Shown here: one piece after another, positions 6,107 through 14,564 of the stretch
How positions within the stretch are numbered: the first letter of the stretch is position 1
Layout: each line of letters begins with the position of its first letter
NCBI GenBank assembly: GCA_030615765.1
Contig: JAUWYP010000017.1
Span: 1-49,109 of the forward strand
Source of the DNA: Dehalococcoidia bacterium
Lineage (GTDB): Bacteria > Chloroflexota > Dehalococcoidia > SM23-28-2
Length of the DNA: 49,109 nucleotides
Reading direction: 5' to 3'
Program-made: the position numbers and the translations under genes
Notes under the pieces: model-generated
The model's input: only the letters and a program-made list of their open reading frames with translations
Databases searched by the model: none
What the model was told of the DNA's origin: nothing

Positions 6107-7523
6107 GCTGCGCAGGGGACCGGGCATAGACGTCAAAGATGGCCGCATCGACCTGCTGCGCTGGCCTCTGCTGAAGCGGATCCTCACTCATCGGGCCTTC
6201 CAGTTCGCCCTCATCCTGCCCACCCTCTTCTTCTTCGTCCTCATTATCCTTACTGGTCTTTTCGGGACGCCGGTGGGCAACGCCAACTTCGCCATCATCT
6301 CCGTATGGATCGTCTGGTGGGCGCTGCTCATAATGCTCCTGATCCCCCTGGGGGGGCGGCTATGGTGCACCATGTGCCCCATTCCCGCTGTGGGAGAATG
6401 GGTGCAGAGGCGATCGGTGGTGAGCGCTAGCGGCCGTCGCCCCCTGTCCCTGGGCTGGGAGTGGCCCAAGCCCCTGCGCAACATCTGGGTGCAGAACTTC
6501 GCCTTCCTGGCCGTTGCTGCCTTCAGCGTGATCATCCTTACCCGTCCTCTGGTGACCGGTGCCTTGCTGCTGGGCTTCATGCTGGTCGCCCTGGGGCTGT
6601 TCCTGCTATACCAGCGGCGGGCCTTCTGCCGCTACGTCTGCCCCGTCAGCGGCTTCATCGGCCTCTACTCGGGGGTAGCGCCACTCGAGTTGCGGGCGGC
6701 CGACCCCGACGTCTGCCTGGCCCACTGCGGCACCCGCGCCAAGGAATGCATCAAGGGCTCGGCCCAGGGCTTCGGATGCCCCTGGATGGAGTACCCCGGC
6801 ACCCTGGACCGCAACGCCTACTGCGGCCTGTGCAGCGAGTGCCTCAAGACCTGCCCCCAGGCCAACCTTGGCCTCTACCTGCGGCCCTTCGGTGCCGACC
6901 TGGCGGTGCCCAAGCGCCGCCTGGACGAGGCCTACAAAGGGTTCATCATGCTCACTGCCGCCGTCTTCTACTCGGTGGTGATGCTCGGGCCCTGGGGTCA
7001 GATCAAGGACTGGGCCAACCTGGGCGATGGCGAACTCCTGCCCTTCCTGGGCTATGTGGCCCTCATGGCCGCGTTCACGCTGGTGCTGGTGCCGGGCGTC
7101 TTCTACGCCGCCAGTTGGCTGGCAAAGCGGCTCTCGGCGGCCAGGGGGGTCTCGGTGCGACGCCTGTTCGTCGCCTTCGCCTACACAACGGTGCCCCTGG
7201 GCCTGGCGGCCTGGATCGCCTTCAGCCTCAGCTTCCTCTTCACCAATGGCTCCTATGTTTTGCCGGTGCTATCGGACCCCTTTGGCTGGGGGTGGAACCT
7301 CTTCGGCACTGCCAACCATGAGTGGACACCCTACATGCCCCAGTTGCTCCCCTACCTCCAGGTGCCGGTACTGGCGGTGGGCCTGGCCCTGTCGGTGGTC
7401 CTGGGGCACCAGATCGCCAGGGAGAACATCAGCGACCACGCCCGGGCTCGGCGGTCGGTGATCCCTGTGGCTGCGCTCCTGACCCTGCTAACTCTTGGCC
7501 TGCTCTGGCTCTACATCGGCTGA
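6090..7523 (+). CDS. Polytopic 4Fe-4S polyferredoxin (NosR/NapH/CcoG-like)
   Basis: A 477-residue membrane protein with several hydrophobic segments around cytoplasmic Cys motifs: LWCTMCP (93-96), FCRYVCP (180-184), then Cys209, 213, 220 and 230, and a classical CGLCSECLKTCP cluster (245-255). This is the arrangement of NosR/NapH/CcoG-type electron-transfer proteins. The paired position with a CuA protein recalls NosR delivering electrons toward NosZ, but no NosZ is present. CcoG-like copper reduction for oxidase assembly is the main alternative. GTG at 6090 overlaps the preceding gene, suggesting coupled translation. Confidence 0.88.
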   Translation: MTLATELRRGPGIDVKDGRIDLLRWPLLKRILTHRAFQFALILPTLFFFVLIILTGLFGTPVGNANFAIISVWIVWWALLIMLLIPLGGRLWCTMCPIPAVGEWVQRRSVVSASGRRPLSLGWEWPKPLRNIWVQNFAFLAVAAFSVIILTRPLVTGALLLGFMLVALGLFLLYQRRAFCRYVCPVSGFIGLYSGVAPLELRAADPDVCLAHCGTRAKECIKGSAQGFGCPWMEYPGTLDRNAYCGLCSECLKTCPQANLGLYLRPFGADLAVPKRRLDEAYKGFIMLTAAVFYSVVMLGPWGQIKDWANLGDGELLPFLGYVALMAAFTLVLVPGVFYAASWLAKRLSAARGVSVRRLFVAFAYTTVPLGLAAWIAFSLSFLFTNGSYVLPVLSDPFGWGWNLFGTANHEWTPYMPQLLPYLQVPVLAVGLALSVVLGHQIARENISDHARARRSVIPVAALLTLLTLGLLWLYIG

Positions 7524-7547
7524 GAGTCGATTGGAGGATGAACAAGA

Positions 7548-7925
7548 ATGGCACAACAAGCGAAGCAACCGCCCATCCTGGCAGCCGCCTTTGCTGCTGA
7601 GGGCCAGTTGCAGGCGGCGTTGTCTAGGCTGGCTGAGCGCAAGATCGCGCCCGACTTCATCGGTGCCTACGTCGGCGATGACGGCCACAACCGTCACGAC
7701 CTCCGCGACATCTATGTGCTGAGTGTTCTAGCCCCCAGGCGGCTCCACGAGGATATCAAGGCCTCCTTCCAGGAGTGTGGCGCACTGTCGGTAGGGAGCG
7801 CGGCGGAGATGCGGGCTGCCTACGGGGTGGTGCCTCATCCCGGTGTCTTGGAGTATAGGGAGATGAAGCTGCCCACGGGCAACGATTACTATCAGCTGTT
7901 GAGCAGGGAGCGCAAGAAAGGATGA
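7548..7925 (+). CDS. Small conserved protein of unknown function
   Basis: I do not recognise this 125-residue protein. It has no signal or membrane segment and one Cys (in FQECGAL). The N-terminal half (ILAAAFAAEGQLQAALSRL) reads like the first beta-alpha unit of a small ferredoxin-like fold, as in stress proteins that monitor a partner enzyme. It starts at ATG 25 bases after the polyferredoxin stop with GGAGG upstream, and its last four bases overlap the next cupredoxin gene. A cytoplasmic accessory to the redox cluster is likely. Confidence 0.75.
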   Translation: MAQQAKQPPILAAAFAAEGQLQAALSRLAERKIAPDFIGAYVGDDGHNRHDLRDIYVLSVLAPRRLHEDIKASFQECGALSVGSAAEMRAAYGVVPHPGVLEYREMKLPTGNDYYQLLSRERKKG

Positions 7926-8356
7926 GGCTGCCCATGCCCTGGCTGGAGAGAGGCGCTATCGTCCTTGTCCTGCTGGTCGTCATCGGGCTACCGGCGGCGG
8001 CGTTTAGCTACGAGGGCTTCCTGCGCTCCCAACACGACAACGAGTTCACGCTGGTGGCTGCCGTTGGCACCTGGACTCCGGACACCATCCACGTGAAGCA
8101 GGGCGAGGTCGTGCGCCTGCGCCTCACCAGCGAGGACGTCGTGCACGGCTTCCTGCTGGAAGAGTTCGACGTAGCGGTCGATGCTGTCTATCCGGGAAGG
8201 TTCACCACGGTGGAGTTTGTGGCCGACAGGCCGGGCACTTTCGACTTCGCCTGCACCAGGGTGTGCAGCGTGACTCGTCATGGCCACATGTGGGGGACGC
8301 TGGTGGTGGAGCCCCAGGAACCGGCGCCCGCTACCGGCCCGTCATTGGGGCCATAG
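7922..8356 (+). CDS. Second cupredoxin, divergent CuA-like
   Basis: A 144-residue protein with an N-terminal membrane anchor (10-28) and a COX2-like cupredoxin domain. The ligands are displaced by one residue from the canonical pattern: His75, then Cys111-x3-Cys115-x4-His120-GHM. Met123 and an extra His122 follow. The shared segments VEFVADRPGTF and VVHGFLLEEF align with the cupredoxin at 5627, so the two arose by duplication. It may bind mononuclear copper or a modified CuA. It begins inside the preceding gene (ATGA overlap). Confidence 0.85.
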   Translation: MRLPMPWLERGAIVLVLLVVIGLPAAAFSYEGFLRSQHDNEFTLVAAVGTWTPDTIHVKQGEVVRLRLTSEDVVHGFLLEEFDVAVDAVYPGRFTTVEFVADRPGTFDFACTRVCSVTRHGHMWGTLVVEPQEPAPATGPSLGP

Positions 8357-8357
8357 C

Positions 8358-8465
8358 ATGGATCCCCTCTTGGCCGGGGGACCCGGGGATGTGGCCCTGG
8401 GTCCGGGCCGGAGGATATCTTCGACAGTGTATGAACGTATGATTGAATGGAGCGTGAGACGATGA
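8358..8465 (+). other. Possible 35-codon leader ORF with GC hairpin, coupled to the next gene
   Basis: An ATG two bases after the cupredoxin stop opens a short frame whose TGA overlaps the ATG of the PCYCGC gene. It contains a strong hairpin (GGACCC at 8379 with GGGTCC at 8399). The peptide resembles nothing I know and the ribosome site is weak. It could be a coupling leader or chance. Confidence 0.25.
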
Positions 8466-8944
8466 CAGGCCGTACGACCGGCACGCCAAGCACGAAACGG
8501 CTTCTCTTCGGGATGGCGGCGCTGGCGGTCGTGTTCGCAACCGTCACAGCTGGCGTCTTCGCGTACTACGCGGGGCAGGAGAATGGTTCCTCCACGTCAA
8601 CTGGCACACAAGGGGAGTTTCCGGCCTTCGTCTACACCACGGACGAAACCCTCGCCGGCTACCGGGCCGCCGTCGCCAACCCGGAACTTCTCGCCAAGAT
8701 ACCCTGCTACTGCGGCTGCGGGTACCTGCCGGATGACCCTCACCAGAGCGTCTCCGACTGCTTCCTCAACAGCGACGGCACCTTCGACTCTCACGCCTCT
8801 GGCTGCCAGATCTGCGTCAGGATCGCCCTGGATGCCGTTGAGTGGCAGCAGCAGGGTCTGGGCGCGGCGGCCGTCCGGGCGAAGGTGGATTCCAAGTACT
8901 CCCAGTTTGGCCCGGCTACGGACACGCCACCGGTCACCGACTGA
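8462..8944 (+). CDS. PCYCGC-motif anchored protein
   Basis: A 160-residue protein with a membrane anchor (12-36) and the exported PCYCGC domain (PF13798 by motif). Cys82, 84 and 86 lie in IPCYCGCG, Cys100 in DPHQSVSDC, and Cys115 and 118 in GCQIC, so it has six Cys well placed for metal or redox binding. The function of the family is not established; the context with CsoR and cupredoxins favours copper. It is the last gene of the cluster. ATG at 8462 is preferred over 8447 because it has a GAG-rich leader. Confidence 0.88.
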   Translation: MTGRTTGTPSTKRLLFGMAALAVVFATVTAGVFAYYAGQENGSSTSTGTQGEFPAFVYTTDETLAGYRAAVANPELLAKIPCYCGCGYLPDDPHQSVSDCFLNSDGTFDSHASGCQICVRIALDAVEWQQQGLGAAAVRAKVDSKYSQFGPATDTPPVTD

Positions 8945-9006
8945 CGGCCCCCGTGGCCAGTAGCCCCGTCTGCGATTTCGACCTCAGTATGCGGTAGGGC
9001 TGAACT

Positions 9007-9033
9007 CCTCCGGCCGCGAATCGTCGCCGGAGG
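9007..9033 (+). terminator. GC-rich hairpin after the redox cluster
   Basis: CCTCCGGC and GCCGGAGG (8 bp, perfect) enclose an 11-base loop about 60 bases past the last cluster gene. There is no T tract, so intrinsic termination would be weak. The remaining intergenic sequence up to the tRNA shows no gene. Confidence 0.35.
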
Positions 9034-9112
9034 GCCGACCACCTGCCTCAGAAGCAGGAGACCGCCCTTCGGCGGCCCTCGCATTGCATGCGTTGTAACG
9101 TCTAATGCGGGG

Positions 9113-9187
9113 TGGAGCGGGAGACGGGAATCGAACCCGCGACAACCTGCTTGGAAGGCAGGAGCTCTACCACTGAGCTACTCCCGC
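9113..9187 (-). tRNA. tRNA-Gly (TCC)
   Basis: The minus strand gives a complete cloverleaf: acceptor GCGGGAG with CTCCCGC, D arm with AGCTCAGTGGTAGAGC, anticodon loop CTTCCAA, T arm GGGTTCGATTCCC and encoded CCA. The anticodon TCC reads GGA/GGG glycine codons. Confidence 0.97.
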
Positions 9188-9270
9188 CCACGTACCGCTA
9201 AACACGCACGTCCATTGCGAGAATAGCGATGGCTTGAGGAAAAGTCAAGGAAAGCTTGCCCCTGGCGCCC

Positions 9271-9957
9271 CTAGGCGGCAAGTCGATAGCCGCGCCTGGG
9301 AAGAGTGCGGATCACTTCTCGTCCCCGCGCTACCTTGGCAATCTTCCGCCGCAGATTGCGCATGTGGGACCGGACTATGTCGCCACTGCCAGTGTGAGGG
9401 AAGAAGCCCCAGACCTTCTCCAGCAGTTCCTCAGCGGTAACCACCGTGCCCGGCCGCTCCATGATGTACTCCATCAGGCGGAATTCGGTGGGCGTCAGGG
9501 TTACGCTGCCGCCCTCGCTCGACAGGGCAAACAGGCTGCGATCCAGCGACAGGTCGCCAACGGTCAGGGTCTTCGGAATGGGCGTTGTAAGCGGTCCCAG
9601 CAACCGCTTCAGGGTCTGCTCAACCTCTGAGCAGAGGAAGGGCTTGCCCACCAGAGTGTCGCGACCTATTCTCATAGGGACCGAGTCAGGTAGCCACCTG
9701 AGGGCCGCTGGCACAAGAAACAGGGTGGGCACGTCTTCGCAGCGGGGGTCTTGGCGCAGCCAATGGCAAAAATCGTGGGCAGACATGTCAGGCACGGCGG
9801 TGTCGAAGATGACGGCATCGACCATCAAAGTGTGCAAACTGCGCAACGCTTCAGTAGCAGTGGCGGCCAAAACTACGTCATATCCTTTGGCAGCCAAGTG
9901 CTGACAGGCCGATTGGCCGACGTTGCCGGTGCCGGAGACGAACAAAACAGTAGACAT
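9271..9957 (-). CDS. OmpR/PhoB-family response regulator with degenerate receiver
   Basis: A 228-residue protein with a receiver domain followed by a winged-helix Trans_reg_C domain (SVTLTPTEFRLMEYI, then RSHMRNLRRKI and TLPRRGYRL). The phospho-acceptor Asp (VIFDTAVPD) and the conserved Lys (LVGKPF) are present. The N-terminal acidic pair is replaced by SGTGN and the Thr/Ser switch by LVPAA, so phosphorylation may be weak or absent. No histidine kinase is adjacent. ATG at 9957 is preferred because the 7-residue upstream extension has no ribosome site. The divergent AT-rich gap carries promoters for both sides. Confidence 0.9.
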   Translation of the reverse strand: MSTVLFVSGTGNVGQSACQHLAAKGYDVVLAATATEALRSLHTLMVDAVIFDTAVPDMSAHDFCHWLRQDPRCEDVPTLFLVPAALRWLPDSVPMRIGRDTLVGKPFLCSEVEQTLKRLLGPLTTPIPKTLTVGDLSLDRSLFALSSEGGSVTLTPTEFRLMEYIMERPGTVVTAEELLEKVWGFFPHTGSGDIVRSHMRNLRRKIAKVARGREVIRTLPRRGYRLAA

Positions 9958-10049
9958 GACCGGGGCAAGAGAACGCATTATTATAACACCATTGCCAACT
10001 GGTAGTGGAGCGACGCCACGAGAGGCCCAGGCGAAAATCGCTTAGAACG

Positions 10050-10649
10050 ATGGCGCGTTTGACAAAATACGTCCGCTGGCCCAGCTTACGCCGAAGGCGA
10101 AGGGTTGCCATCCTCTGGCCCCTGCTGATCCTGCTGACGGCCTTCGTCGGCTTTCTCCAACTGCTCACCACCGACGGCGGAACGGCAGGCACTGCCACCC
10201 CCACGCCTTTCGACTCGCCAACGCCCTTGCTGCAAACACCCACCGCCACGGCCACTCCTCACCCCAACTGGCAGTCGCTGGAGCAGGCCAGGGTGGTGGA
10301 GGTCATCGACGGCGATACCATAGATGTCCTGATCGATAGGGAGCACCAGCGGGTGCGCTACTACGGCATCGACGCCCCCGAAAGAGACGAGAGGTGCTAT
10401 CAGGAGGCCACAGAAAGAAACCGCGAGCTAGTGGGGACGACCGTCAGGCTCGAGGGCGACGCCCGCGATAAGGATGATCACGGACGCCTGCTTCGCTACG
10501 TATTCACCGATGAGGGCATATCGGTGGATGCTGCCCTGGTGGGCGAAGGGCTGGCCAAGGCCTGGCGCGAGGACGGGCGCTACCTCACTCGCCTGACAAT
10601 CCTGGAGACGCATGCCCAGCAAGAGGGCATAGGCTGCCTGTGGAAGTAG
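10050..10649 (+). CDS. Membrane-anchored thermonuclease-like (SNase) protein
   Basis: A 199-residue protein with an Arg-rich N-terminus, membrane segment (about 22-40), a Thr/Pro-rich linker, and a staphylococcal-nuclease domain. Motifs RVVEVIDGDTIDV, VRYYGIDAPE, DDHGRLLRYVF and VGEGLAKAWR cover the catalytic Arg/Glu/Arg region. It is likely an extracellular, calcium-dependent nuclease tethered to the membrane. A GTG at 10005 would add 15 basic residues; neither start has a convincing ribosome site. Confidence 0.9.
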   Translation: MARLTKYVRWPSLRRRRRVAILWPLLILLTAFVGFLQLLTTDGGTAGTATPTPFDSPTPLLQTPTATATPHPNWQSLEQARVVEVIDGDTIDVLIDREHQRVRYYGIDAPERDERCYQEATERNRELVGTTVRLEGDARDKDDHGRLLRYVFTDEGISVDAALVGEGLAKAWREDGRYLTRLTILETHAQQEGIGCLWK

Positions 10650-10689
10650 ACCCGCTGCTGAGCCGAGACGCTGCAACGAGGCTCCGCGA

Positions 10690-11733
10690 CTATCCCGACA
10701 CGCTGGCCACTGCTCGAATGCGCTGGGCCGCCTCCTCGATGTCGGCACGCTCGATCCCGTAGTGGGTGACCAGGCGCAGTCGCTGGCCGCCCATGTAGGT
10801 GGCCAACACGCCTGCCTGGCCCAGACGGCCTTGGAACTCGATGGCAGGAATGCCTTCGACTTCTAGGTTTACCATGTTGCTCTGCACGGACGCCGGATCC
10901 AGGCGAAGCGGAGGCAAGCCGGCCAGGCCCTCAGCCAGCAGCTTGGCGTTATCGTGATCCTCCTGCAGGCGGTCGACCATGGTGTCCAGAGCGACAAGAC
11001 CCGCCGCGGCGATGATGCCCGCCTGGCGCATGCCGCCGCCAACCATCTTGCGGTACTTGCGCGCCCGGCCAATGAATTCGCTGCTGCCACAGAGGAGGGA
11101 GCCGACCGGACAGGCCAGGCCCTTGCACAGACTGAAGGCCACCGAGTCGGCCTGGCAGGCCAGATTGGCCACTGGTACCCCCAGAGCCACGGCAGCATTG
11201 AAGATGCGAGCGCCATCCAGGTGGACAGGAATACCCCAGCGTCGGGCCACCTGGGCCACCGCCTCCGTGTCGGCTTCGCTGAGAACGGCCCCGCCGCAAC
11301 GGTTGTGGGTGTTCTCCAGGCAGACCAGCCCTGTGCGGGGGTGATGGATGTCGGGAAGGCGAATGGCTTCCTCCACGTCTTTAGGGTGCAGGCGACCACG
11401 GCTGTCGTTGGAGATCGTCCGTAGCCCCAGGCCGCCCAGGGCAGCCGCTCCCGCCACCTCGTAGTGGAAGATATGGGCCTCATCGCCCAGGAGCACCTCA
11501 GCGCCCCGCTGGCAATGAGTTAGCAAGGCCACCAAGTTGCTCATGGTGCCGCTGGCCGTAAGCAGGGCCGCCTCCTTGCCCAGCTTCCCGGCGGCCACGG
11601 CCTCCAGGCGATTGACCGTGGGGTCCTCGCGCCAGACGTCGTCGCCCAGCTCAGCCTCGGCTATGGCCTGGCGCATGGCTGGCGTGGGCAAGGTGACGGT
11701 ATCGCTTCTGAGGTCAATGATTTTGTTTGCCAT
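10690..11733 (-). CDS. ltaE: Low-specificity L-threonine aldolase (PLP enzyme)
   Basis: A 347-residue fold-type I PLP enzyme that cleaves L-threonine and L-allo-threonine to glycine and acetaldehyde. The N-terminus IDLRSDTVTLPTP is a family hallmark. The PLP Lys sits in FSLCKGLACPVG, the cofactor Asp in HLDGAR, and the Arg/Tyr region is RKYRKMVGGGMRQAG. ATG at 11733 is chosen over the adjacent GTG. It stands alone between oppositely oriented or unrelated genes. Confidence 0.95.
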   Translation of the reverse strand: MANKIIDLRSDTVTLPTPAMRQAIAEAELGDDVWREDPTVNRLEAVAAGKLGKEAALLTASGTMSNLVALLTHCQRGAEVLLGDEAHIFHYEVAGAAALGGLGLRTISNDSRGRLHPKDVEEAIRLPDIHHPRTGLVCLENTHNRCGGAVLSEADTEAVAQVARRWGIPVHLDGARIFNAAVALGVPVANLACQADSVAFSLCKGLACPVGSLLCGSSEFIGRARKYRKMVGGGMRQAGIIAAAGLVALDTMVDRLQEDHDNAKLLAEGLAGLPPLRLDPASVQSNMVNLEVEGIPAIEFQGRLGQAGVLATYMGGQRLRLVTHYGIERADIEEAAQRIRAVASVSG

Positions 11734-11836
11734 CACGCACCCTATACTTCCGCCAGAGGCGAAGGTGCCTCCGGCGCAAACAAGGGGCCGGACGCTGGCC
11801 CCTCGCTGAAGACCCCTGGGATGCTTCCTCCCCCGA

Positions 11837-12277
11837 CTACTCCTCTCTGCGCTCCCAAAGCGATTGGTAGCTCGGGCCGCCGCGGATGGCCGTCAGCACC
11901 TCGGCCTTCTCCTCCTCCACCAGCTCGGCGAATACAGCCTGGCACTGCTCTTCCACCCCTGTGTAGCCGCTAGCGATCAGCCGGTCGGCGATGCGCGACC
12001 AGAGGCCGGCGAGGCGGAAGGTCTCCACCTGGCGTGGCCAGGTGAAGGACACGATCTTTTCAGGCAAGGGAAAGCGGGGACGCAACTCCCTCAGGCTTTG
12101 AAAGCGGTCCTCCACCGAGGAGGCCTTAGGCACCAGCTTGAGCAGGGGGCCATCGACGTCGTCATGGCGAGTGTCGACCAGCAGCCGCCTGTCCAGTATA
12201 GCGAAGCGGATCACCAACACCTCAGCGGTATCGATGACCTCCATCACCTCGTCCAGGTTCATCCCGAATTCGTCCAT
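11837..12277 (-). CDS. Conserved hypothetical protein
   Basis: I do not recognise this 146-residue soluble, acidic protein. It opens with a helical stretch (FGMNLDEVMEVIDTAEVLVI), contains RRLLVDTRHDDVDGP and KASSVEDRFQSLRELRPRF, and ends with a charged helix. The conserved-looking middle (IVSFTWPRQVETFRLAGLW) has no Cys or obvious catalytic residues. It lies about 110 bases downstream of the sulfite-oxidase-like gene on the same strand, so a two-gene unit is possible. Confidence 0.75.
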   Translation of the reverse strand: MDEFGMNLDEVMEVIDTAEVLVIRFAILDRRLLVDTRHDDVDGPLLKLVPKASSVEDRFQSLRELRPRFPLPEKIVSFTWPRQVETFRLAGLWSRIADRLIASGYTGVEEQCQAVFAELVEEEKAEVLTAIRGGPSYQSLWERREE

Positions 12278-12386
12278 AGGCTCAGTCCACCTGGGGCAAC
12301 CTGCCAGCCGACAGACAGGAGTACTTAACCTATTCTACCCACCGCCAGCACAGAGGGTCAACGCGGGCCTGAGGGAGATGCCTCCG

Positions 12387-12992
12387 TCAGGAATAGCGCT
12401 CCTCCCGCCAGACGTCGCCGCGGCGGTGATAGCCGCGGCTCTCCCAAGAGCCGAGCCGATCCTCGTTCATGAAGTGCAGCCCCCGCACCCACTTGGCGCT
12501 CTTCCAGAAGTAGAGCTTTGGTACCACCAGGCGCAAGGGCCAGCCGTGCTCTGGCGTCAGCTCCTGGCCGTTGTGCTTGTAGGCCAAGAGGACATTGTCG
12601 TCCAGGAGGTCTTCCAGGGGGATGTTGGTGGTGTAGTCGCCGTAGGAGTGAACCATGACGTAGCGGCCCTCGGGCTTGGGATGAATGCGTTTCACTAGCT
12701 CCTGAAAGGCCACACCCTCCCACGTATTGTCCATGATGCTCCACCCCTCGACGCAGTGGACATCGGCGCTCACGGTGGTCTTGGGGAGAGCCATGAACTC
12801 CTGCCAGTCGAGGGTGAGCTCTTCTTCCACCTCGCCCCAGACGCGAAAGGCCCATCTCTTGAGGTCGATGCGCGGAACCGCCCCCGCGGTAAGCACAGGC
12901 CAGTCCTCGCTCAGCCGCTGGCCGGGAGGCATGCGGTCGCCGTAGTTCTGACGGTCAGGTCTGGCCTTGCGGCCGGGAGGATCGAAAGTCAT
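12387..12992 (-). CDS. Sulfite-oxidase-like molybdopterin oxidoreductase
   Basis: A 201-residue protein of the small YuiH-type subgroup with only the Mo-cofactor domain. The Mo-ligand Cys lies in ADVHCVEGWSI, followed by the usual WEGVAFQEL and, later, PLRLVVPKLYFWKSAKWV. No twin-arginine signal, haem domain or dimerisation domain is seen, so it is probably cytoplasmic. Substrate unknown; methionine-sulfoxide or sulfite-type chemistry is possible. No molybdopterin biosynthesis genes are in the window. Confidence 0.92.
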   Translation of the reverse strand: MTFDPPGRKARPDRQNYGDRMPPGQRLSEDWPVLTAGAVPRIDLKRWAFRVWGEVEEELTLDWQEFMALPKTTVSADVHCVEGWSIMDNTWEGVAFQELVKRIHPKPEGRYVMVHSYGDYTTNIPLEDLLDDNVLLAYKHNGQELTPEHGWPLRLVVPKLYFWKSAKWVRGLHFMNEDRLGSWESRGYHRRGDVWREERYS

Positions 12993-13107
12993 TCGAGCCC
13001 AAGAACCTCACAAGAATTGTAAAATTAGGCTAACAGGCCGCCTGCGGGCGGGTCAAGGAAAGAGGCGACGGCCGCTTCGTTGCTCCCCGAGAAAGGCCAA
13101 TGCTATC

Positions 13108-13641
13108 ATGCGATTGATGCCAGTTGAACAGCCGAGTCGCTCCAGGGCAATCCCGCTGCGCCTGCGCTGGCGGCGTGACCTCCTCTTTTTCGCCACCGCG
13201 GCGGTCGTCCTCGCCCTCGACCAGCTCACCAAGCACGTCGTCCGGGCCACCCTGGAGCGGGGCGAGGCCTTCCCCGAGAGCTGGCCGGTGCGCTTTGTTC
13301 ACGTGACCAACACCGGCGCCGCCTTCGGCATCCTTCAGGAGCAGAACGCCTTCCTGGTGGTCACTACCATTATCGGCGTGGGTGCTATCCTCCTCTACTA
13401 CTGGTATCCACCCTTCGAGCACGCCATCATGACCGTCGCCGTGGGCATGCTGCTGGGAGGGGCCATCGGCAACCTGTCCGACCGGCTACGCCTCGGCGAA
13501 GTGACGGACTTTATCGACTTTCCCCGCTACCCATCGTTCAACGTGGCCGACTCCTCCATCGTGGTGGGAGTGGCCTTGCTGGTCATCCTCTTCCTGCTGG
13601 GACGGCCTCGAGCCGCGCCCCAGCAGCGGCAGCAGCAATGA
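13108..13641 (+). CDS. lspA: Lipoprotein signal peptidase II
   Basis: A 177-residue inner-membrane aspartyl protease that cleaves prolipoprotein signal peptides. It has four hydrophobic segments, the TNTGAAFGI loop, GNLSDRL, VTDFIDF (first catalytic Asp) and FNVADSSI (second catalytic Asp). A tail rich in Gln follows. ATG at 13108 or 13117 could be used; TATCAT at 13104 lies so close that a leaderless mRNA from 13117 is possible. It overlaps rluD by four bases (ATGA). Confidence 0.96.
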   Translation: MRLMPVEQPSRSRAIPLRLRWRRDLLFFATAAVVLALDQLTKHVVRATLERGEAFPESWPVRFVHVTNTGAAFGILQEQNAFLVVTTIIGVGAILLYYWYPPFEHAIMTVAVGMLLGGAIGNLSDRLRLGEVTDFIDFPRYPSFNVADSSIVVGVALLVILFLLGRPRAAPQQRQQQ

Positions 13642-14552
13642 CAAGGGAGCTAGAGCTTTTCGCTGACCGCAATGGCGAGCGCCTGGACTCCTTCCTGGCC
13701 CGCCGCTGCGAGCAAGAACTGTCGCGCTCCTACGCCCACAAGCTCATCGCCGAGGGCCTGGTGACCGTCAACGGCGCGCCCAGCAAGCCCTCCCATCGCC
13801 TGAGTCGAGGCGACGACGTCGTCGTCCTTCTGCCGCCGCCGCAGGTCATGACCCTGGAGGCCGAATCCATCCCCCTGCGAGTCGTGTACCAGGATGAGGA
13901 CGTGATCGTGGTAGACAAGCCGGCCGGCCTGACGGTGCACCCGGCGGCCGGCCACCCGCGTGGGACGCTGGTCAACGCCCTGCTGACCATCTGCCCGGAG
14001 CTGGCGAACATCAAGGGGACGCTACGGCCGGGCATCGTCCACCGCCTGGACAAGGACACCTCCGGCCTGCTGGTGGTGGCCAAGAACGAGGCAGCCCAGG
14101 CCAGCCTGGCGCGGCAGATCAAGAAGCGAGAGGTGCACAAGCTCTACCTGGCCCTGGTGCGAGGACGGGTGGAGCCGCCGCAGGGCGTGATCGATGCCCC
14201 CATCGGCAGGCACCCCCGCCGTCGCCAGCGGATGGCGGTAGTGGAGGGCGGCCGCGCGGCTCAGACCCGCTATCGGGTGCGCGAGTTCCTCGATGACGAC
14301 GGCGTCGTCTACTCGCTGGTCGAGGTGGAGCCCCTCACCGGCCGCACCCACCAGATACGCGTGCACTTCGCCAGCATCGGCCGCCCGCTGGTGGGCGACA
14401 GGCTGTACGGCAAGGCCTCGCCGCTGGTGGGGCGGCAGTTCCTCCACGCCTGGCGGCTGGGGTTTCGCCTGCCCGCCAGCGGCCGCTATCAGGAATTCGA
14501 GTCGCTCCTGGCGGGGGACCTGGCGGCGGCGCTCAAAGCACTGAGATGCTAG
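13638..14552 (+). CDS. rluD: 23S rRNA pseudouridine synthase, RluD family
   Basis: A 304-residue protein with an N-terminal S4 RNA-binding domain (SYAHKLIAEGLVTVNG) and a pseudouridine synthase core. The catalytic Asp is in VHRLDKDTSGLLV; further signatures are DKPAGLTVHPA and LTGRTHQIRVH. It modifies U1911/1915/1917-region uridines in large-subunit rRNA in characterised relatives. Translationally coupled to lspA. Its stop codon overlaps a TAGAAT box that may serve gltX. Confidence 0.94.
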   Translation: MTRELELFADRNGERLDSFLARRCEQELSRSYAHKLIAEGLVTVNGAPSKPSHRLSRGDDVVVLLPPPQVMTLEAESIPLRVVYQDEDVIVVDKPAGLTVHPAAGHPRGTLVNALLTICPELANIKGTLRPGIVHRLDKDTSGLLVVAKNEAAQASLARQIKKREVHKLYLALVRGRVEPPQGVIDAPIGRHPRRRQRMAVVEGGRAAQTRYRVREFLDDDGVVYSLVEVEPLTGRTHQIRVHFASIGRPLVGDRLYGKASPLVGRQFLHAWRLGFRLPASGRYQEFESLLAGDLAAALKALRC

Positions 14553-14564
14553 AATAGCCATGCG

